Source: Lichina pygmaea (taxonomy: Eukaryota > Ascomycota > Lichinomycetes > Lichinales > Lichinaceae). Taken from it: a DNA stretch of 64,000 nucleotides. Of the stretch, positions 54,378 through 64,000 are shown piece by piece. The translations under genes were made by a program, and so were the position numbers. Within the stretch, counting starts at the first letter, position 1. Each line of letters begins with the position of its first letter. Location of the stretch: NCBI GenBank assembly GCA_963422465.1, contig OY730169.1:5757123-5821122 (forward strand), given 5' to 3'. The notes beneath the pieces are model-generated. The model made no database searches, was not told where the DNA came from, and saw only the letters and a list, made by a program, of their open reading frames with translations.

Positions 54378-56293
54378 TGATAGGCCGTAGACATTTTGGG
54401 TTTTGTTCCCATGGCTGCACTGATTGTTTTCCAGTAGTTAGACATGAAGAGTTTGTCTCTGTCTGTAATGATCATGATCAGAACTCTGTGGTCTCTGACC
54501 AATCTGTCCAGTAAGAGGTGTCCCAACTGTTCTGCTGTGTGGGTCTCCTTGAATAGTACTGCTATTAGATATTTTGTGAATCTGTCCACTATCACCATAA
54601 TCAAGTTGTAGGTGATTCCTGTGACTGGGTCTTTGGACTTGGGTAGCTTTGTGATAAAGTCTATTGACACGTCTTCCTACAGGCCTCTCGGTATCATGTT
54701 CGGGTGTCTTTCTCCGTATGGCTTATGTCTTCTATGTTTGTTTTTCTGGCATAGTAGACACTTGCTGATGTAGTTTGTGACATGTTGTCAGAGGTTAATA
54801 ACATTGTTCCCTGCCTGTTGGATAAGGTCTGTGGTCTTGGAGATTCCTGGGTGACCATGTGCTGGATTATCATAGTAGTTCCTTATTAGTTCTTCAGTGT
54901 CTTCTGCCGTGAGCTTGTTGATCTGCGGTTGAGGTACCAGGTTTCCTTGCTGGTCCTGCTGTAAGATTGTTCCTTGGTGTTCATCATCTTCCATGTGGTC
55001 TTTTTGTCAGCTTAGTGTGTCTGCTCTCCTATTGTCTTTGGCCAGGGGTGTACAAGATCTTGAACTTGTGTTGCCCTAGGAGTTCAGCCCATCTGACTTG
55101 CTTTCTGTTCAGCTTCTTGGTTGTCGTGAATGTTGTCAGATTCTTGTGGTCTGTAAGAACAGTGAGTTCAGAACTGCTTTCCATGTACACTCTCCAGTGT
55201 TCAAGTGCGTTGACGACTGCCAGTAGCTCTTTATCATGGATATCATAGTTTTGTTCCACTTGTGTTATTTTTCGTGAGTAGTAGGCAACTGGGTGCCACT
55301 TGCCATCTGCCTGTTGGCATAGACATGCTCCCACTACCTGATCTGAAGTGTCTGTCTTGATTTGTGTTGGTTGGCCTGTCTTGAAGTTGAGGAGAACTGG
55401 TTCCTTGGCGCAAGCATCCTTGAGCTGTTGGAATACTTTTTGTTGTCTCTCCATCTACCAGTACTCCATGTTCTTCTTTGTGACTTCTGTCAGTGGTGTT
55501 GCCATCTGTGAGTAGTTCTTTATAAACTGTCAGTTGAAGTTGGCAAATCCTAGGAAGGCTTGTACTTCCTTAACTGACATTGGTGTTGGCTATTGCTGAA
55601 TCACTTTGATTTTCTCAGAGTCAATCTTGATCTCTTTGATCCCTATGACATATCCGAGGAATTCAACTTCCAGTTTGTTCAACTTGCATTTCTTTGGGTT
55701 GAGCTTGAGCCCTGCCTGTTGTAGGCATCATAGAACATCCTTCACATGTTTGGTATGTTCCTGTTACATGTTTGAGTAGACAAGAATGTTGTCCAGGTAG
55801 GCAATAGCTGTTTGGTCCAGGTGTGCTCTGATGATGTTGTTGATCAATGCTTGACATGTTGCTGGTGTGTTCGTGAGTCTGAATAGCATAACCAGATACT
55901 CGTAGTGTCTGTATCAGGTTCTGAAGGCTGTCTTCCATTCTTCTTCTTCTTTCATGCATATCAGGTTGTATACTCCTTTCAAGTCCAGCTTGGTAAAGAT
56001 TGTAGCTTGGCTGATCCTGTCTCGCAATTTGTTCGCATTTGGCAACAGATATCAGTTCTTGATAGTAATATTGTTGAGTTTCCTGTAATCCACACAAAGT
56101 TGAAGACTTCTGTCTTTCTTTGGTGCAAATAGTATTGGGTATCCTGCTGGCAATTGAGATTCTTGAATGAAACTCTTTTTCAGGTTTTCCTCCAGGTACT
56201 CGCAAAGTACTTGGAGCTTTTTCTCTGATAACTGGTAAATTGGTCCAAATCCTGGCTCTGTCCCTGGTTGCAACTTGATCTCATGATCCCAAG
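54378..56293 (-). pseudogene. pol: A5 pol, middle piece (RT, RNase H, integrase N-terminal half)
   Basis: Between B2 and A6. Integrase core 54383-54670 (MSIDFITKLPKSKD, VDRFTKY, ITDRDKLF), zinc region, RNase H 55029-55454 (open), RT with YLDN instead of YLDD near 55790. An extra base near 55043 (TTTGG for TTG) shifts the frame between RNase H and integrase. Many stops. It meets A6 at the CCAAG duplication (56289-56293). Confidence 0.88.
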
Positions 56294-56945
56294 TGTTATG
56301 ACCCAGAGGATGGGAGCCACTTATTTATAGGCAATCAGGCTGCGGGCCAGGCAAGAGGACACCATGGAAGTCAAGTGACCAACCAACAAAGGGTCACGTG
56401 ACTGTCGAGACATACACGGGAGTCTTGACGCAGCATGCATGAAGTATCAAGACAATCTCACCAGTCTTGACATAGGATGCATGAAGCATCAAGACAATCT
56501 CACCAGTCTTGACACAGGATGCATGAAGCATCAAGACAATCTCACCAGTCTTGACACAGGGTGCATAACATGGTGAGACTATCAAGACAATCTCACCTGT
56601 CTTGACACAGAGTGAATAACATGGTGGGACTGTCAAGACAATCTCACCTGTCTTGACATCAAGACTGTCAAGACAATCTCAATCATCTTGACAGGCCAGC
56701 ACTATATAGTCTGGTGATAGTTCCCTTATGGAATGATCATCTTCAACTCATGTTGTGATCCAGACAACTAGATCTACTTCAATACAATCCTTTTGTACAA
56801 AGCTGTTGATCAGGTGTCACCACCACCACATTCCACCAAACCCCTTCACACTCCTTGACACTCCTCTCCTGCGAGAACCAACCTGCCTTCCACCTCTCAC
56901 CCTAATCCTATACTCAGATAGGACAGTACAGTACAGACCACAATA
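56294..56945 (+). repeat. A6 5' LTR (alpha type)
   Basis: 652 bp; its last bases are ACAATA instead of GCAACA, so the terminal CA is lost by mutation. The array is one 51-bp unit shorter than that of the 3' LTR (703 bp). Confidence 0.92.
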
Positions 56946-56963
56946 CTTTGAAGACTCTCAAGG

Positions 56964-58463
56964 ATGAGTACCTCAGGAGCAACCAACCCCAACTTCCCAG
57001 ATGGAAAGATTAGTGTTGCCAAGCCAGACCTGTTCTACAGTGAAAGGAACAAGGTCAACGACTGGCTCATGCAACTCCAAGTCTACTTTCAATTCCAACC
57101 AGAGACAAAGCTGCCTAAGGAGAAGTGGCCCCTCTTCGCAACCACTTACATGAGAGGTAATGCTTATCGATAGATCAAGCCCTACATCAACAAACATCTC
57201 TCAGGAAACAGAGACCATGACAGCACAACAGAATGGATGACAAAATAGACACAATTCAAGGACAAGATCAAAAGGATTCTTGGACCATCTAACAAAGACA
57301 AAGTGACTATACAAATAATCCAGCACATCAAACAACAACACTCAGCCGCAGAGTACACCACGCAGTTCAAACAATACTCAGTACTGACTGACTGGGATGA
57401 CAACACCCTGATGGTCATGTACTGACATGGACTCAAGGAAAACATGAAGGATGAAATCACCTTTGATGGATAAGCAGTCAACACACTGGACAAACTCATC
57501 ACACAAGCAATCAACATTGATGACAAGCTATACAAGTGAGCGATGGAGAAACACCACGACAGAGGATACAGCCACCCCGTATAGCATGTGAGCAACCACT
57601 ACAAGCCGCCTAACAAGGCACTGCCACATGACCTATATGGCTATGCACCCATGGAACTGGATGCAGTCCACCACAAGAAAAAGTTCACGAAGAGAAGAAA
57701 CAACAAAAAAAGGAAAGCACTGAAGTGCTATGCCTGTGGCAAGCTAGGCCACATGGTGAAAGACTGTTGTTCAAAGAACAAGGTGCACTGACAGCAACTT
57801 AATACACTTGACAGAGACTGGAATGTTATCAAGCCAGAGGACCCACCAGGAGAGTCTCAGCTATCCCTTGAACAATAGGATAACTACGATCAGACATTGG
57901 AAGCAGCCCACCAACTGGCAACATCAGGAGGCAAGGACCTACCAGAACAGACAGGTCAGGACAAGAGACAGGAGCCCTTAACCACCTCTGATAGGGACCA
58001 AGATGAACCCGTGTCTATCAAAGAAGAAATACCACAAGGAAGCTATGCTTACAGCATGGACCCACAAAATCTACGGCACAGCAAACTACAGTGGAGGTTT
58101 TGCACACAGCACTACTACACCTACCACAAACAACTACGAAAGTACAGAGGATATTCACCCTACCACACCACCTGCCACAAGCATTGAGTCAACTGCAAGA
58201 AGGATGCGTGTGAGATCCATCTTTGGGACAAACACCAACACACCACATTCCCCGGGCACACACATGATTAGCACGAACACCTTATGTTCCTACAGCAAGG
58301 CAACAACTACAACTGCTACGTTGACAATTGGCAGTACTGCCTCAAGCCTGGATGTGACAAGCATCAGCAAGACAAATTCATGAACGGATTCCTCAGAACT
58401 GATGGGAATGGCTGGACCTATTGCCCAGTCAGTGGTAAGACACTTCGATCAGGAAAAAACTGA
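56964..58463 (+). pseudogene. gag: A6 gag
   Basis: 500 codons, ATG 56964 to TGA 58461-58463. Stops at TAG 57171, TAG about 57245, TGA 57422, TAA about 57470, TGA about 57536, TAG about 57583 and TGA 57789. It is the only copy without the TGA near the start of the Cys/His end: it reads GAC CAA GAT GAA where the others read GAC TGA GAC/GAT GAA. Ancestral CGA explains both. Knuckle CYACGKLGHMVKDC near 57727. Confidence 0.9.
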
Positions 58464-58501
58464 ACTCCCTTGTCAAGGGGTGACATCGGAAGCTCAACAA
58501 C

Positions 58502-61500
58502 ATGACCCCTAGCAACGCAAAGCACCTGCGATTACCTGTGTCACTACACGCCAACACGCCAGTACAGACATATGCACTTGTGGACTCTGGAGCCAGTGGA
58601 AACTACATCTCAAGACAACTTTATGATACCCTCAGCACTGGAAGGAGACACAAGCAGCAGCCCTATCAGCTCATGATGGCAAATGGACAGACAGAGCTAG
58701 TCTGCCATTAGATGCAGCCAATGGAAATAGTTACCAGACACCATGCTGAAAGAATCCACCTTGATATTGTTAAGTTGGCCACTCAGGATATCTATTTGGG
58801 GATGCCTTGGCTAAAGAAGCACAACCCAGTTGTTAACTGGAAGACAGGAGTACTCACATTTAGGAACTGCACTAACAACACAGCTCAGACCTGTTACCAG
58901 CTGCAGAAGGCGTGGACAGATGAGGGAAGGAGTCCTCAGTGGAACCTCACCAACAGAAAGGACAACTCTCAAGAGAAGAGGTCTGCCTTGACAGGCACAC
59001 CCCGGAACCAGGTGGCCAAACAGTCAGAGATGAAGAGAGAGGAAGTTGTTAACCCTCTGGAGATCCCTGAAGAGTACTGACCTGAGTATGATAACCTCTT
59101 TCAGGAAGAGACAACAACAGCAGCATTGCCTAAGCACCAACCTTGGGATCATGAGATCAAGTTGCAACCAGGGATGGAGCCAGGATTTGGACCAATTTAC
59201 CAGTTATCAGAGAAAGAGCTCCAAGTACTTCGTGAGTACCTGGAGGAAAACCTGAAAAAGAGTTTTATTCAAGAATCTCAATTGCCAGCAGTATACCTGA
59301 TACTATTTGCACCAAAGAAAGACAGAAGTTCTCAACTTTGTGTGGATTACAGGAAACTCAACAACATTACCATCAAGAACTGATATCTGTTACCAAATGC
59401 GAACGAATTGCAAGATAGGATCAGCCAAGCTACAATCTTTACCAAGCTGGACTTGAAAGGAGCATACAACCTGATACACATGAAAGAAGAAGAAGAATAG
59501 AAGACAGCCTTCAGAACCTGATACAGACACTACAAGTATCTGGTTATGCTATTCAGACTCACGAACACACTAGCAATATGTCAAGCATTGATCAACAATG
59601 TCATCAGAGCACACCTGGACCAAACAGCTATCACCTACCTGGACAACATTCTTGTCTACTTGAACACACAACAGGAACATACCAAACATGTGAAGGATGT
59701 TCTACGATACCTACAACAGGCAGGGCTCAAGCTCAACCCAAAGAAATGCAAGTTCAACAAACCAGAAGTTGAATTCCTCAGATACATCATAGGGATTGAA
59801 GAGATCAAGATTGACCCTGAGAAGATCAAAGCAATTCAGCAATAGCCAACACTGATGTCAGTTAAGGTAGTACAAGCCTTTCTAGGATTTGCCAACTTCA
59901 ACTGACAGTTCATAAAGAACTACTCACAGATGGTGACACCACTGACAGAACTCACAAAGAAGGACATGGAGTACTGGTAGACAGAGAGACAACAAAAAGC
60001 ATTCCAACAGCTCAAGGACACTTGCACCAAGGAACCAGTTCTCCTCAACTTCAAGACAGGCCAACCAACACAAATCAAGACAGACACTTCAGATCAGGCA
60101 GTAGGAGCATGTCTATGCCAACACGCAGATGGCAAGTGGCACCCAGTTGCCTACTACTCACAAAAAATAACACAAGCGGAATGAAACTATGATATCCACA
60201 ACAAAGAGCTATTGGCAGTTGTCAACACACTCAAACACTGGAGAGTGTACACGGAAAGCAGTTCTGAACTCACTGTTCTCACAGACCACAAGAATCTGAC
60301 AATGTTCATGACAACCAAGAAGCTGAACAGATAGCAAGTCAGATGGGCTGAACTCCTAGGGCAACACAAGTTCAAGATCTTGTACACCCCTGGACAAGAC
60401 AACAGGAGAGCAGACACACTAAGCTGATGAAAAGACCACATGGAAGATGATGAACACCAAGGAACAATCTTACAGCAGGACCAGCAAGGAAACCTGGTGC
60501 CTCAGCCACAGATCAACAAGCTTACAGCAGAAGACACTGAAGAACTAATAAGGAACTACCACGATAATCCAGCACATAGTCACCCAGGAATCTCCAAGAC
60601 CACAGACCTTATCCAACAGGCAGGGAACAATGTCATTAACCTCTGACAACATGTCACAAACTACATCAGCAAGTGTCTACTATGCCAGAAAAACAAACAT
60701 GGAAGACACAAGCTATACGGAGAAGGACATCTGAACACAATACTGAGAGGCCTGTGGGAAGACATGTCAATGGACTTCATCACAAAGCTACCCAAGTCCA
60801 AAGACCCAGTCACAGGAATCACCTACAACTTGATTATGGTGATAGTGGACAGATTCACAAAATACCTAATAGTGGTACTATTCAAGGAGACCCACACAGC
60901 AGAACAGTTGGGACACCTTTTACTGGACAGATTGGTCAGAGACCACAGAGTTCTGATCATGATCATTACAGACAAAGACAAACTCTTCACATCCAACTAC
61001 TGGAAGACAATCAGTGCAGCCATGGGAACAAAACCTAAAATGTCTACAGCCTATCACCCACAAACTGATGGCCAGACAGAGTGAGCAAACCAAGTCCTGG
61101 AGACTTACTTACAGTATTACATCAACCAGACCCAGAGCAATTGGGTACAGTTATTACCGGTGGCACAGCTGGCAATCAACCAGCACAGATCAGACTCAAC
61201 AAAGAAATCACTATTTTTTGCTAATTTTGGACAACATGCAAACATCAGGATGCCAAGCAGAGCTTCACCAAACACGGAGAAAGCACTCCAACATGACAAG
61301 CTCCTACGACAAACACACACAATGATGAGGCACTACTTTCAAGAGACCTCAGAAAGAATGCAATGTCAAATAGACAAGAAATCAAAAATAGCACCTCAGC
61401 TAAAGAAGGGGGATAAAGTCTACCTTCTCACAAGAAATTGGAAAACAAAGAAACCAAGAACAAAGAAACTGGACTATGTCAAGGTCAGACTATTTTCAGT

Positions 61501-61795
61501 TGAAGAAAAAACTGGACCAGTCAACATCAGACTGTGACTACTGAGAGACACTCAGGTACACCCAAACTTTCACATCTCAATGATTGAATTAGCTGACCAG
61601 AGCACACCCTTGCAGGAAACATTTCATTACCAACCAGAGGAAGAACAGGAATTCAAGGCTGAACAGATCCTGAAGAGAAAAGGTCAGCGATACCTTGTCA
61701 AGTGGAAAAACTACCCAGACTTGGAAAATACCTGGGAACCACTCAGGAACCTCGCAAACTGCCAGCTTCTCCTGCAGCAGTTCTGGCAGAGGTAG
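58502..61795 (+). pseudogene. pol: A6 pol
   Basis: From ATG 58502; protease near 58580-58610 (LVDSGASGNY), RT with YLDN near 59640, RNase H near 60060-60330 with several stops, integrase 60764-61084 open, chromodomain near 61650-61740 (YLVKWKNYPDLENTWEPL). It ends at a TAG (61793) earlier than the others; the usual terminal TGA reads CAA here, so the true end of family A pol may be about a dozen codons further on. Twelve or more nonsense codons. Confidence 0.9.
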
Positions 61796-62243
61796 GACCA
61801 AACAGCTTGGCCTGCAGTGCAGACATGTCAATAACTGTTGCTGACAAGTCTTCACCATCCGCCTCTATTTTGGCAACAAGGCACTGGAGCTTCTTCTTTG
61901 CTTGAACTTCAGCACCTTCAAGAACCTTTCACTTTTGGGACACATGAGCCTGCAGCTTGGCAAGCTGCTCAACAAGAGCATCCCACTTGGCCTCATCAAC
62001 AGCCAAATCCTCGCGAAGGTTATCCCAAGTCATGTTCAGCAACTCCCAAGAAAGTGACACACAGGACTTCCCACGATGAGTACATTCAGCGCACTTCAAT
62101 TTATTGTTGTTGTCAGACATTCGGAAGCAGGGCTTGTGGTTCAAAACACAGAAGTCACATGGAGCAAGCGACACAAAGTTATGATCACAGATCTGGGCTG
62201 CCAGTTGGTTTTGGTAAGCAGAGGCATATGATTTTGCAGACAT
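61743..62243 (-). pseudogene. A6 antisense ORF, alpha type
   Basis: 167 codons, ATG 62243, 44 nt inside the LTR. Codons 1-104 are open and keep all six Cys: CDFCVLNHKPC (C29, C32, C39), then FRMSDNNNKLK, then CAECTHRGKSC (C51, C54, C61). Codon 41 is CGA (TGA in A3). TGA at codon 105 (61929-61931) cuts the coiled coil. Confidence 0.74.
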
Positions 62244-62287
62244 ACTCAAGAATTCATCAGGATGATGAATGAAGAAGAGGAGGGTAG

Positions 62288-62990
62288 TGTTACAACCCAG
62301 AGGATGGGAGCCACTCATTTATAGGCAATCAGGCCACAGGCCAGGCAAGAGGACACCATGGAAGTCAAGTGACCAACCAACAAAGAGTCACGTGACTGTC
62401 GAGACATACACGGGAGTCTTGACACAGCATGCATGAAGTATTGAGACAATCTCACCAGTCTTGACACAGGATGCATGAAGCATCAAGACAATCTCACCAG
62501 TCTCAACACAGGATGCATGAAGCATCAAGACAATCTCACCAGTCTTGACGCAGGGTGCATAACATGGTGGGACTGTCAAGACAATCTCACCCGTCTCGAC
62601 GCAGAGTGCATAACATGGTGGGACTGTCAAGACAATCTCACCTATCTTGACGCAGGGTGCATAACATGGTGGGACTGTCAAGACAATCTCACCTGTCTTG
62701 ACGTCAAGACTGTCAAGACAATCTTGATCATCTCGACAGGCCAGCACTATATAGTCTGGCAATAGTTCCCTTATGGAACAATTGTCTTCAACTTATGTTG
62801 TGATCCAGACAACTAGATCTACTTCAATACAATCCTTTTGTATGAAGCTGTTGATCAGGTGTCACCACCACCACATTCCACCAAACCCCTTCACACTCCT
62901 TGACACTCCTCTCCTGCGAGAACCAACCTGTCTTCCACCTCTCGCCCTAATCCTATACTCAGATAGGACAGTACAGTACAGACCGCAACA
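62288..62990 (+). repeat. A6 3' LTR (alpha type)
   Basis: 703 bp, the longest LTR here, with extra 51-bp units at about 62540-62700 (GCATAACATGG followed by TCAAGACAATCTCACC). Antisense TATAAA at 62318-62323. Confidence 0.94.
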
Positions 62991-63635
62991 CCAAGGTTGG
63001 TGCTTAGGCAACACTGCTGTTGTTGTCTCTTCCTGAAAAAGGTTATCATACTCAGGTCAGTACTCTTCAGGGATCTCCAGAGAGTTAACAACTTCCTCTC
63101 TCTTCATCTCTGACTGTTTGGCCACCTGGTTCCAGGGTGTGCCTGTCAAGGTGGACCTCTTCTCTTGAGAGTTGTCCTTTCTGTTGGTGAGGTTCCACTG
63201 AGGACTTCTTCCCTTATCTGTCTACACTTTCTGCAGCTGGTAACAGGTCTGAGCTGTGTTGTTAGTGCAGTTTCTAAATTTAAGTACTCCTGTCCTCCAG
63301 TTAACAACTGGGTTGTGCTTCTTTAGCCAAGGCATCCCCAAATAGATATCCTGAGTGGCCAACTTAACAATATCAAGGTAGATCCTTTCAGTATGGTGTC
63401 TGGTAACCATTTCCATTGGCTGCGTCTCATGGCAGACTAGCTCTGTCTGTCTATTTGCCATCGTGAGCTGATAGGGCTGCTGCTTGTGTCTCCTTCCAGT
63501 GCTGAGGGTGTCGTAAAGTTGCCTCAAGATGTAGTTTCCACTGGCTCCAGAGTCAACAAGTGTGTATGTCTGTACTGGCGTGTTGGTGTGTAGTGACACA
63601 GGCAATCACAGGTGCTTTGCATTGCTAGGGGTCAT
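62991..63635 (-). pseudogene. pol: A5 pol, N-terminal piece (protease)
   Basis: ATG at 63635. The first 127 codons hold the aspartic protease with LVDSGASGNY near 63550 and YLGMPWLKKHNPVVNW near 63320-63365. Stops follow (near 63221 and 63060). It joins the middle piece across A6. Confidence 0.9.
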
Positions 63636-63673
63636 GTTGTTGAGCTCCTGATGTCACCCCTTGACAAGGGTGT

Positions 63674-63842
63674 TGAGTCTTTTCCTGATTGAAGTGTCTT
63701 TCCACTGACTGGGCAATGGGTCCAGCCATTCCCATCAGTCCTGAGGAATCTGTTCATGAATTTGTCTTGCTGATGCTTGTCACATCCAGGCTTGAGGCAG
63801 TACTGCCAATTGTTGATGTAGCAGTTGTAGTTGTTGCCTTGC
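63674..63842 (-). pseudogene. gag: A5 gag, last 56 codons, cut by the telomere
   Basis: The C-terminal Cys/His part (CLKPGCDKH near 63780-63805). The normal gag stop TGA reads TCA here. The sequence agrees with A1 (around 895-905) until GCCTTGC and is then replaced by TTAGGG repeats; the other copies continue TGTAGGAAC. Confidence 0.85.
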
Positions 63843-64000
63843 TTAGGGTTAGGGTTAGGGTTAGGGTTAGGGTTAGGGTTAGGGTTAGGGTTAGGGTTAG
63901 GGTTAGGGTTAGGGTTAGGGTTAGGGTTAGGGTTAGGGTTAGGGTTAGGGTTAGGGTTAGGGTTAGGGTTAGGGTTAGGGTTAGGGTTAGGGTTAGGGTT
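63843..64000. repeat. Telomere, (TTAGGG)n
   Basis: 158 bp: 26 perfect TTAGGG units and a partial TT at the window end, without variant repeats. The G-rich strand points outward at the right end, so this is a true right telomere. No subtelomeric gene such as a RecQ-type helicase lies next to it; the cap sits directly on element A5. Confidence 0.98.

Larger units (their letters stand above)
56294..62990 (+). mobile_element. Element A6: complete family A element, alpha LTRs, nested in A5
   Basis: 6,697 bp. LTRs 56294-56945 and 62288-62990; duplication CCAAG at 56289-56293 and 62991-62995. Coding lengths match other copies, but it is strongly mutated. Confidence 0.96.
46255..63842 (-). mobile_element. 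Element A5: family A, beta LTR, minus strand, carrying B2 and A6, truncated by the telomere
   Basis: The 3' LTR is at the left (46255-46784); the interior runs to the right in three pieces separated by B2 (48020-54377) and A6 (56294-62990) and ends in gag at the first TTAGGG repeat. The 5' LTR, the capsid part of gag and any flanking duplication have been lost from the chromosome end. Summed pol is 3,301 nt, one more than A4, owing to an extra base near 55043. Confidence 0.93.

Overview
The window is the right end of a chromosome of a filamentous ascomycete (Pezizomycotina-like). It finishes in 26 perfect TTAGGG units in the orientation of a right-hand chromosome end. Inside that cap lies about 64 kb made almost entirely of nested LTR retrotransposons of the Ty3/gypsy chromovirus type, one broken non-LTR (LINE, Tad-like) element and a single GC-rich host gene island near 35.6-38.3 kb. 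Nearly every element gene carries nonsense codons of the kind expected from C-to-T change (CGA to TGA, CAA to TAA, TGG to TAG). This is the pattern of repeat-induced point mutation (RIP) or CpG/CpA deamination.

Three retrotransposon families are named here for convenience. Family A has six copies, A1-A6: gag 499 codons, pol about 1,100 codons ending in a chromodomain, LTRs of two subtypes called alpha and beta. Family B has two copies, B1 and B2: gag 515 codons, then pol by an apparent -1 frameshift at an A AAA AAC heptamer. Family C has two copies, C1 and C2: compact, 275-bp LTRs. Target-site duplications of 5 bp fix the order of insertion for most of them. Layout from left to right: A1 (minus, cut by the window start, holding B1) inserted in C1 (minus), itself in a LINE (plus); the LINE is split again by C2 (GATGC duplication) and ends in an AAATA tail. 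Then A2 (plus, TCAGT) with A3 nested inside (TTCTG), sitting in an old U3 relic. Then a LINE fragment, the host gene and intergenic DNA. Then A4 (plus, ATAAT). Then A5 (minus) carrying two nested elements, B2 (TGATA) and A6 (CCAAG), and truncated inside gag by the telomere.

The most unusual feature is a third open reading frame on the strand opposite to gag-pol, between the end of pol and the 3' LTR of families A and B. It encodes an exact C-X2-C-X6-C-Xn-C-X2-C-X6-C array, the spacing of the fungal Zn(II)2Cys6 (Gal4-type) DNA-binding cluster, followed by a probable coiled coil. Its ATG lies 45-53 bp inside the LTR edge, and alpha and beta LTRs carry a TATA box on that strand about 30 bp before the edge. 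Each LTR type has its own U3 tandem array built from inverted hexamers, and the U3 and the antisense gene change together between alpha and beta while gag-pol stays the same. I infer a self-encoded regulator paired with its own U3 sites. This is a hypothesis, not shown by the sequence alone.

The only host gene seen is a fungal conserved protein gene on the minus strand (35598-38345). It is interrupted by one in-frame TGA of the same type that breaks the surrounding transposons. No tRNA, rRNA or CRISPR array was recognised.
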